Assembly (NCBI GenBank): GCA_029259935.1 | Contig: JAJDEH010000379.1 | Coordinates: forward strand, 1-56,270 | Length of the DNA stretch: 56,270 nucleotides | Reading direction: 5' to 3' | Source: Planctomycetota bacterium | GTDB lineage: Bacteria > Planctomycetota > Planctomycetia > Pirellulales > Pirellulaceae | Shown here: piece after piece, positions 44,714 to 52,097 of the stretch | Layout: every line of letters starts with the position of its first letter | Position numbering within the stretch: the stretch's first letter is position 1 | Translations under genes and position numbers: made by a program | The notes under the pieces: model-generated | Told to the model about the DNA's origin: nothing | Databases searched by the model: none | Seen by the model: only the letters and a program-made list of their open reading frames with translations

Positions 44714-46186
44714 TTAGGCGGCCTTCATCGACCTCGAACGCTTGGCCATTTCGATCCATTTGGATACTTCCGCCAAGTCAGGGCGTTTGCCCGCGCGGAC
44801 GATGCGTTGCCCTTCGCTGGAGTCGACGTACTGATCGACGGCCGCAAACAACTCGCGCGGCTCGGTGCCGGCAATCCGGTCGGGGTCGTTCCATCCGCAA
44901 GCGACCATCAGCGCCGCGTCGTGTCCCCGAATCTCCGGGATGTGACAGACCAAACGGGCTTGATCCTGCCAAACGCGAATCACGGTGTCCGTGATATATC
45001 GTTGAGTAAGCTTCTCCGCGGCGGCTTGCGGATCGAGATCCAGCAGGTCGGCGACGGTCTTAACGCCAATCTTCGCCAGCCGCCGCGCGGTCTTGGCACC
45101 AATCGAAGGCGCGTCTACGACTTGGCTGTCGCTTCGTAAATGGAAACGCAGTTCGCTACCCTGGAATGTTGACTCCCCATCCGAACGAACGGCCGAATCC
45201 TCCAATCGCACGGTTTGCGGTTCGATGGAATCAGGCGGCGTGGAACTTGTCGCCGGTTCGGCGGTCGGTGCTTTCTCGGTTCGGACAACTTCGTTCGCAT
45301 GTAGATCACGAATCGTGCGGTCATCTTCCGACAGCGTCTGGTCCACCTTTCCGGTTTTCTTCAGTTCCCGGTAAGTGGCTTTGACCTTGGCGGCTTCGCG
45401 CGCGCTGGCCATCCTTTTGGTCACCCAATAGATTGGAATCTTGGTCGTCGCCAAAAATCCTTGCAGGCTGATGTCGGTTCGCGGCGCGACAGCCCGCGCC
45501 TCTTCGAATGCTCTCTCCAAGATGCGTGCAAATCCGATGGCGGCATGAGCCAGCAGGTGGGCGAGGATCTCGTGGCTGGTTCGATCCAAACCGGCGGCTG
45601 GATTCTTCACTCCGGCGTCGAAGTCATAGTGTTCGATGAGCGTTTCATAGTGCGGATTCGCGGCCTGGGCACCCTGAATCACCATTTGCTCAAGCCAATC
45701 CGGGCCCCGCGGCGCGGCGACCTCGGGAAGCGAAATGCTCTTATCGAGCAAATCCGTAATCAAGTCATACGACTTGGTAATACTCCACTCGGCGGCGCGG
45801 TGAATGTTGGACTCCGCTTGCGACTGGCCCGTATGAAACGGCTGAATAGGGTCCATGTAGTAGTGGCTTAGCACACCGGCCGCATGGATCGCCTCGGGCC
45901 AGTCTTCCTGACGCAGCGACTCGACCGTGCGATCGTACCATTGCCGCGCGGCTCGCGGCGCGCCGCCCCAGTTATCGTCACGCACATGCAGCACGTGATT
46001 GCGAAAATCCTTGAACTTCACGTCCGGAGCCTTGGCACCCTTGAGGTACAACTTGTGATACTTCAAAAAGAGATTTTGCCAGCGCCTCGCGCGGCGGCAA
46101 CGCAAATGGCAGAGGGCGTCCATTGCCAGCTTGTGATGCGTGTTGGTGCAAGCACAAGCAAAGATAACTCGAAACAGCAGGTTCAT
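44714..46186 (-). CDS. Zinc phospholipase C-like domain fused to DUF4332 helix-hairpin-helix domain
   Basis: A 491-residue protein. Residues about 10-215 resemble zinc-dependent phospholipase C/S1-P1 nucleases, with metal ligand candidates in TNTHHKLAMDAL, HAAGVLSHYYMDPIQPFHTG and NIHRAAEW. A linker is followed by a DUF4332-type domain (about 360-480, PSIGAKTARRLAKIGVKTVA...) with two helix-hairpin-helix units, usually nucleic-acid or protein binding. There is no signal peptide of standard type, although the first residues are hydrophobic (MNLLFRVIFACACT). Substrate unknown. The start at 46186 is chosen because the upstream extension has no domain. Confidence 0.7.
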   Translation of the reverse strand: MNLLFRVIFACACTNTHHKLAMDALCHLRCRRARRWQNLFLKYHKLYLKGAKAPDVKFKDFRNHVLHVRDDNWGGAPRAARQWYDRTVESLRQEDWPEAIHAAGVLSHYYMDPIQPFHTGQSQAESNIHRAAEWSITKSYDLITDLLDKSISLPEVAAPRGPDWLEQMVIQGAQAANPHYETLIEHYDFDAGVKNPAAGLDRTSHEILAHLLAHAAIGFARILERAFEEARAVAPRTDISLQGFLATTKIPIYWVTKRMASAREAAKVKATYRELKKTGKVDQTLSEDDRTIRDLHANEVVRTEKAPTAEPATSSTPPDSIEPQTVRLEDSAVRSDGESTFQGSELRFHLRSDSQVVDAPSIGAKTARRLAKIGVKTVADLLDLDPQAAAEKLTQRYITDTVIRVWQDQARLVCHIPEIRGHDAALMVACGWNDPDRIAGTEPRELFAAVDQYVDSSEGQRIVRAGKRPDLAEVSKWIEMAKRSRSMKAA

Positions 46187-46387
46187 GCGTTCTGGCCTCG
46201 CCCCGTGAGCATTTGGGCTACAATGACATTCCGTCGATAGTGACAAGCCCGCCTGTACTGCAAAGTTGCAATCACCGTCAATGGCGATCCGCGAATTGGG
46301 CCCAGTCGCGACGGTCCATTGGCCGGACAGCACTGCTAGCGGGACGTCGAAGATCGTCGTTGATGCCAATCAGGAAACACGCGATCC

Positions 46388-48073
46388 GTGCCCGACATGT
46401 CTGACGAAGAACAAACTCCTTGGGTCGCCGGTCTCACGCTCGGTCAGGTCCTGCTAGAAACGGCCCGCCGCCATCCAGACGCCGATGCGATGGTGTTCCC
46501 CAAGCTTGGCCTGCGGCTCGGTTGGCGCGACTTTCAACTGCAAGTCGACCAGGCGGCTCGCGCGCTGCTGGCCAGCGGGGTTCAGCCCGGCCAGCATGTG
46601 GCGCTATGGGCGACGAACCTGCCTGAGTGGGTCATCGTTCAGTTTGCCACCGCGAGGATTGGCGCCGTGCTGGTGACGGTCAATCCGTCGTATCGCCCGT
46701 TTGAGCTGAAATACACGTTGCGACAGAGCGATGCCGTGGCGCTCTTTCTGACGGACCATTTCAAGACATCCGATTACTTCCAGATGCTGAACGAAACTTG
46801 CCCCGAATTGAAATCGTGCGAACCGGGCGAGCTGGCCGCCGAAGAATTTCCCCGCCTGAAATCGGTCATCACGTTGCAGGGTGGCGGATTACCAGGAGCG
46901 ATGTCTTGGAAAGAATTCCTCGACAGGGCCGGCCGGCACGACGACGGCCAACTCGCGGAGATCGCCGAAACTCTCTCGGCAACCGACGCGATCAACATTC
47001 AGTACACATCCGGTACGACCGGATTTCCCAAAGCCGCCACGCTCAACCATCGGAACATTTTGCTGAACGCCTACTACGTCGGCCAGTGCCAGCAAATGAC
47101 CACGGCCGATCGCATCTGCATTCCGGTTCCGTTCTATCATTGCTTTGGCTGCGTGATGGGAACTCTATGCGCGTCGGTGTACGGCGCGGCCATGATCGTG
47201 CCTGGGGAATACTTCAATGCGATCGACACACTGGACGCCATCGAGCGTGAGCGGGCCACGGCTGTTTACGGCGTGCCGACGATGTTCATTGCCCAACTGG
47301 AAGATTCGACGTTTGCCGGCCGTGACCTTTCCAGTCTGCGCGGCGGAATCATGGCGGGCAGTCCCTGTCCTATCGAGATCATGCGGCGTGTGATCGACGA
47401 CATGGGAGCCCGCCAGATGACGATTGCCTATGGACAGACCGAGGCTTCGCCCGTGGTCACGCAAACGCGGGCCGAAGATCCGCTGCAACTGCGCGTGGAA
47501 ACGGTCGGACGCCCAATCCCGGGCGTCGAGGTCAAAATCGTCGATCCCGAAACCGGAAGGCCGCTCGCCGACAACGAACAAGGCGAACTTTGCTCGCGGG
47601 GCCACGTCGTGATGCTGGGCTATTACAACGATCCTCAGGCAACGGCCGCCGCGATCGATGCCGACGGCTGGCTGCACTCGGGCGACTTGGCCATTCGTTT
47701 GCCCAACGGTTGCTACCGCATTACCGGGCGCATCAAGGACATGGTCATTCGAGGCGGCGAAAACATCTATCCGCGCGAGATCGAAGAGTTTCTATTCACG
47801 CACCCCGACATCGAACAATCGGCGGTAGTCGGCGTGCCGGACGACAAGTTTGGCGAAGAGCTATGTGCTTGGATCAAGCTGAAGCCCGGTGCCAAAATCG
47901 CCGATGACGACGTACGTCAGTTCTGTCGGCAAAGCCTGGCGCACTTTAAGGTGCCGCGCTACATTCAATTCGTCGACAGCTTTCCGCAGACGGTCACCGG
48001 GAAGATCCAGAAGTTCAAGATTCGCGAAGCGATGATTGAACAGTATGGACTTCAGGAACCCGACACGGCCTAA
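46388..48073 (+). CDS. AMP-dependent acyl-CoA ligase (FadD-like)
   Basis: A 561-residue ANL-family enzyme that activates a carboxylic acid (probably a fatty acid) with ATP and CoA. The motifs are P-loop INIQYTSGTTGFPKAATLNH, MTIAYGQTEASPVVTQ (A5), WLHSGDLAIRLPNGCYRITG (A7-A8 hinge) and the catalytic Lys in TVTGKIQKFKIRE near the C-terminus. The gene starts at GTG 46388 or ATG 46397. It faces a convergent FKBP gene 14 bp beyond its end. The 201-bp divergent region before it has no clear promoter motif. Confidence 0.9.
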   Translation: MPDMSDEEQTPWVAGLTLGQVLLETARRHPDADAMVFPKLGLRLGWRDFQLQVDQAARALLASGVQPGQHVALWATNLPEWVIVQFATARIGAVLVTVNPSYRPFELKYTLRQSDAVALFLTDHFKTSDYFQMLNETCPELKSCEPGELAAEEFPRLKSVITLQGGGLPGAMSWKEFLDRAGRHDDGQLAEIAETLSATDAINIQYTSGTTGFPKAATLNHRNILLNAYYVGQCQQMTTADRICIPVPFYHCFGCVMGTLCASVYGAAMIVPGEYFNAIDTLDAIERERATAVYGVPTMFIAQLEDSTFAGRDLSSLRGGIMAGSPCPIEIMRRVIDDMGARQMTIAYGQTEASPVVTQTRAEDPLQLRVETVGRPIPGVEVKIVDPETGRPLADNEQGELCSRGHVVMLGYYNDPQATAAAIDADGWLHSGDLAIRLPNGCYRITGRIKDMVIRGGENIYPREIEEFLFTHPDIEQSAVVGVPDDKFGEELCAWIKLKPGAKIADDDVRQFCRQSLAHFKVPRYIQFVDSFPQTVTGKIQKFKIREAMIEQYGLQEPDTA

Positions 48074-48087
48074 TGACGCTCGCGCGG

Positions 48088-48561
48088 CTATTTGATTTCG
48101 ATCAACTCAACCAAAAAGTGCAGCGTGGCGTCGGGGGGAATAGCATTGCCGGCGCCTCTCGATCCGTAACCCAAGGTCGAGGGGATCTCCAGATGAATCA
48201 TCCCGCCTTCGCCGACCAATTGCATGCCCTCGGTCCAACCCTTGATGACACCGCTGAGAGGAAAGGAAATCGGCTTACCCCGTTTGTACGAACTGTCGAA
48301 TTCCTTGGTTTCCTTGCCTGCATCGTCGATCAGCCAGCCACGGTAGTGAACGGTTACCGTGTCGGAAGCCTTTGGTTTACGTCCATCCGATTTGCGTAGA
48401 ATCCGAAACTTCAATCCGGATTCGGTCTTGGCGAAAGCCATGGGTGCGTTGGGATCGGCCGGACCTGGCTTAACCTCCGCCCCGATCGTCCTACAACTGG
48501 TTGATATCGTCAAAGTCAACACTATTACTAACAAGACGAAAGAAGACAGGGGACTTTTCAT
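48088..48561 (-). CDS. FKBP-type peptidyl-prolyl cis-trans isomerase, exported
   Basis: A 157-residue protein with a signal peptide (MKSPLSSFVLLVIVLTLTIS, followed by TSCRTIGAE). The FKBP domain shows SDTVTVHYRGWLID, FDSSYKRGKPISFPLSGVIK-GWTEGMQLV and IPSTLGYGSRGAG, with the usual active-site aromatic and IPPDATLHFLVELI ending. It catalyses proline isomerisation in the cell envelope. The start at 48561 has GGAG upstream; an extension to 48600 is possible. The 340-bp gap to 48901 holds no gene that I can support. Confidence 0.9.
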   Translation of the reverse strand: MKSPLSSFVLLVIVLTLTISTSCRTIGAEVKPGPADPNAPMAFAKTESGLKFRILRKSDGRKPKASDTVTVHYRGWLIDDAGKETKEFDSSYKRGKPISFPLSGVIKGWTEGMQLVGEGGMIHLEIPSTLGYGSRGAGNAIPPDATLHFLVELIEIK

Positions 48562-48901
48562 GAGTATCTCCGGCTTTAAGTGGGGGAGCTTTTGCAGCAT
48601 TCTGATTTAACGAAGAGGGATGCTGCTGGTAGGTGTATTGAGTGGGGTATGCCTTATTTCGCAGTGTAACCCAAAGGCAGTTGGAGCAGAAGACGCTTCC
48701 TAGGCCAAGCCGCCCTCAATTGGCCGGAAAATAGGCGGTTTCGTGAAAACTGGCGATGGGAAACCGGGCCGCGAGCCGGCAAGCGGTGACAAGCTATCAC
48801 TTTGGGCGAAACTTTTCGTCCATGGTCAGCGTCACAGTAAAATGACTCGTCCCATACTGGCTGGCGGTAACACAAACTTCTATTCATGAATGGCGGAACG
48901 C

Positions 48902-50095
48902 ATGGTTACACAATTCAATCGACGGGATGCGATGAAGTCGATCGCCGGTGCCGCGGCCGGCGGCATTCTGGCCGGGCAACTTGCGGACCAGGCGGCAGGC
49001 GCGTGCTGCTACTTTTCCGCCAAGGATCGCGACGTGAATCAGCCCGCTCAGAAGGCGTTTATCAACTGGGAACCGGACAAGAAGCGGGAGTCGTTCACGG
49101 TTCAGCCCAAGTTCGAGGGCAACGCCGAGGACTTTGGCATGGTGATTCCCACACCGGCACAGCCCAAGCTCGATGAAATGCCTCGCGAGTTCTTTCGCAT
49201 GCTGGCCGTGTTTACGATTCTCGAGCCGATGCCGATCGACAAGTACAAGCTGCTAAGGCGTCGTACCCTGTTGGCGGCTCCGCGGTCCGCGGCGGCCGCG
49301 CCGAAAAAGAAGGTCGTGGTTTTGGAAGAAGGCGTCGTTGGATCGCTCGATTACAAGATCATCAAAGCCGAAGATGCCGGCGATCTGTACGAGTGGTTGG
49401 ACGAACACGATTACAAGTATTCCGGTGATAAGAAAACACTGGATCACTACGTCAGCAAGGATTGGTTCTTCACGGTCATGAAGATCGATTCCAAACAAAT
49501 GAAACGCCGCGCCGACGGTACTTATCTGGGCAACGTCACGCCCACCAGGTTTTCGTTCGCGTCGGATGAATTGATCTACCCGCTGCGAATTACCAAGATC
49601 AGTGTCAAGGAGTCGACCGAAGCGCTGTTCTATATTCAAGCGCCGGAAAAAATGGACTTGGCGAGTTTTAGTTATCAATTCACATGGCAGCCGATGTTGT
49701 CGCAAGCGATGAATTGGGCCGTCAAACTCACGGATGAAGAAAAGGAATGGTCCAAGCACATTCAATCGCTGTTGCCGGAGTATGTCCGCATCCTGGCGAA
49801 CATGCGCGGCGACGGAGTTCAGCCGACGACACTGGAATGGGCCAAGAAGATTACTGAAAAGGACTTGAAAGTCATTGACGGCGAAGAAAAATTCAATCGC
49901 AACGCCCCGCCGGATGAAGTCAAGAATTTGAAAACGCTACGGGGCCACGTCCAGAAGGACAAATTTATCACCAAGTTCCGCAAGGTATTTCACACGCGCG
50001 AGATGCAGGACGATCTGGCGATGGTCAAAGCGACCGCCGGCGGAAAACCGGACCCCACCGACTATTACCAGATCTTGCCAACTTCGCCTCCTTGA
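48902..50095 (+). CDS. DUF2330-family exported protein
   Basis: A 397-residue protein with a Tat-like N-terminus (FNRRDAMKSIAGAAAGG). The mature start ACCYFSAKDRDVNQPAQKAF and the PKFEGNAEDFGMVIPTP segment are characteristic of DUF2330. Function unknown. The ATG at 48902 is preferred; one at 48890 is 4 codons upstream and cannot be excluded. Its stop TGA overlaps an in-frame TTG of the di-heme oxidoreductase gene, which suggests coupled expression. Confidence 0.82.
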   Translation: MVTQFNRRDAMKSIAGAAAGGILAGQLADQAAGACCYFSAKDRDVNQPAQKAFINWEPDKKRESFTVQPKFEGNAEDFGMVIPTPAQPKLDEMPREFFRMLAVFTILEPMPIDKYKLLRRRTLLAAPRSAAAAPKKKVVVLEEGVVGSLDYKIIKAEDAGDLYEWLDEHDYKYSGDKKTLDHYVSKDWFFTVMKIDSKQMKRRADGTYLGNVTPTRFSFASDELIYPLRITKISVKESTEALFYIQAPEKMDLASFSYQFTWQPMLSQAMNWAVKLTDEEKEWSKHIQSLLPEYVRILANMRGDGVQPTTLEWAKKITEKDLKVIDGEEKFNRNAPPDEVKNLKTLRGHVQKDKFITKFRKVFHTREMQDDLAMVKATAGGKPDPTDYYQILPTSPP

Positions 50096-50103
50096 TTCAT
50101 CGC

Positions 50104-52065
50104 ATGTTGTACCATCTTTACTCGTCGACGAGCCTCCAGCGGGCTGGCTGGGGTGCGGCGTTGCTGTGTGTGGTCGCCGGGGTCGCTCCACTCACATTGT
50201 CGGCGCAGCAGAACTACCGGCCGGGAAATAGCCGCGACGATCCGATCCAGTTTCCGCGCGACCTGAGCGGCTATTCGGTGCGTGCTCCGCGCATTCGAAT
50301 CGTCCATACCGACGATCCGGCCCAAGCGGGCGGCTCGTTGTATCTGCAGCAGGTCGATCCATGGCTGGGATATCTGTGGGGACGCGAGCTGACTCAACGC
50401 GAATTCACCAAGCGCGAGGGAGTGTTCGGCGAGATCGGCAAGTCGGACGGGCTACTGTTGCCCGATGGTACGACGCACATGATGAGCCGCGATCATGTCA
50501 ACAGTTGCGCCAGTTGTCACAACACGCCCTACCGAGACGCCGGCGCGGGAATGACGATCGCCAAAAACGGAGGAACGGGCCGCAACACGCCGCACCTGTT
50601 CGGCGCGGGACTGATCGAAATGTTGGGCGGCGAACTGCGGTTGGCGGCTTTACGATTGGCGGACGACGACCGCAACGGCTGGATCGATCTGCTAGAAGCG
50701 AAGGACAAACGGCTGCTCTATCAAACGTTACCCGACGATCCATCGACGCCACTCGATTTCGGCCGCTTCGACGATCACAATCTCGATGGCCGGCCCGATC
50801 TAAATCAAGTCTTCTATATCGTGTACGTCGATGGCGACGGCAACAGGATTCCCTGGGCGGAAAGCCTGCGCGATGCCGGTGTCAAAGGCTATCGGCTGGA
50901 AGTGCAGGTCTTCGGCCATGGACGTCGGCGAGTTTCCAATCGGCGGCCCGTGTCCGGAACATTGCGTAGTTTCACCGCCGCCGCCTTTGATATTCATCAG
51001 GGACTGCAAGCCTACGATCCAACGACGCTCGGTGAATCTGGCAAGACGGGCGTGAGCAAAATGTCGAATGCCGGCTGCTTGCAATTTGTTACGGCTGCCG
51101 GTCGCGACCGAGGCCGCGTCCGAAACGATGCAGGCATCAGCCTGGATGACCCCGATCGCGACGGTGTTTGCCATGAGTTGACCGAAGGCGATTTGGATGT
51201 CGCGGAATGGTACTTGATGAATCACCCTCGGCCGGCGGTCGGCAGGCAGACGGATCGTACTCGGCGGGGCAAGAGGCTATTTCAAGCCATTGGATGCACC
51301 GAATGTCATGTCCGCGACTGGCATCTGCCGGCGGCGAACCTCCACGCCGGCGACTACACCCAGCGGCATCTTGGCGATCGCCGTTTTTTTGACGTCCAGG
51401 TCAGCTACGATTCCGGCGACCGCCGACTGGAAGGCAAGCTCGTCTCGCTGGCCGACGACCAAGACGGCCGCTGGCTTCCCCGGCGTGGTGCAACGGTAGT
51501 ATCGGACTTTTACTCCGACCTGCGATACCATGACATGGGCCCCAAGTTTCAGCAGGTACAATTCGACGGCACGGTCGTCAGGCACTTTCGGACCGCTCCA
51601 CTTTGGGGCGTTGGCACGACCGGTCCGTACGGCCACGACGGCGCGAGTCTCGATTTGGAATCGGTCATTCTGCGCCATGGCGGCCAGTCGCTGCGATCGC
51701 GCGAAGCGTTCGAATCCTTGGAAGAAGAAGATCGCGACACGGTTGTGGCGTTCTTACGCAGCTTGGTGCTCTACCAAACGGACTCGCTGCCGTGCGACAT
51801 CAACGACGACGGCCAAATCAGCGGCTCATTCGCGGTGGCGGGCAAGGATGTCGGTCTAGAAACCTTGCGGCCCGAGTGGCTGTTGCGCGTGCCCTGTCGA
51901 ATCGAAGGGGAAATGCAAAACGTACTCGGCCAGCGCATCAAGTCGTTTGCCATCACGAACGTTCGCGCCGCCTACGGGCTCGATCTGGAGTATTTGCGCG
52001 ACACCGACGAAGATAGCTGGCCGGATGTCGTGGGATCCGCGTCACGCCCACCCGGTGCGCGGTAA
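50104..52065 (+). CDS. Di-heme oxidoreductase/cytochrome c peroxidase-like (MauG/DUF1111-type)
   Basis: A 653-residue exported protein (signal peptide about 1-32, cut near LSAQQ). Two haem c sites are seen: C135-C138-H139 (CASCH) and a CTECH site at C398. The last third carries DMGP, FRTAPLWGVGTTGPYGHDGA and an HGG segment, typical of the di-haem oxidoreductase and MauG/CcpA superfamily, where the haems work on peroxide, thiols or protein side chains. A calcium-binding dockerin-like DINDDGQISG motif lies near the end. It follows a DUF2330 gene with a TTGA overlap at 50092, so TTG 50092 is an alternative start. Confidence 0.82.
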   Translation: MLYHLYSSTSLQRAGWGAALLCVVAGVAPLTLSAQQNYRPGNSRDDPIQFPRDLSGYSVRAPRIRIVHTDDPAQAGGSLYLQQVDPWLGYLWGRELTQREFTKREGVFGEIGKSDGLLLPDGTTHMMSRDHVNSCASCHNTPYRDAGAGMTIAKNGGTGRNTPHLFGAGLIEMLGGELRLAALRLADDDRNGWIDLLEAKDKRLLYQTLPDDPSTPLDFGRFDDHNLDGRPDLNQVFYIVYVDGDGNRIPWAESLRDAGVKGYRLEVQVFGHGRRRVSNRRPVSGTLRSFTAAAFDIHQGLQAYDPTTLGESGKTGVSKMSNAGCLQFVTAAGRDRGRVRNDAGISLDDPDRDGVCHELTEGDLDVAEWYLMNHPRPAVGRQTDRTRRGKRLFQAIGCTECHVRDWHLPAANLHAGDYTQRHLGDRRFFDVQVSYDSGDRRLEGKLVSLADDQDGRWLPRRGATVVSDFYSDLRYHDMGPKFQQVQFDGTVVRHFRTAPLWGVGTTGPYGHDGASLDLESVILRHGGQSLRSREAFESLEEEDRDTVVAFLRSLVLYQTDSLPCDINDDGQISGSFAVAGKDVGLETLRPEWLLRVPCRIEGEMQNVLGQRIKSFAITNVRAAYGLDLEYLRDTDEDSWPDVVGSASRPPGAR

Positions 52066-52097
52066 TTTCGTCGCCAGGCGCGTGGTATTCGAAACCG

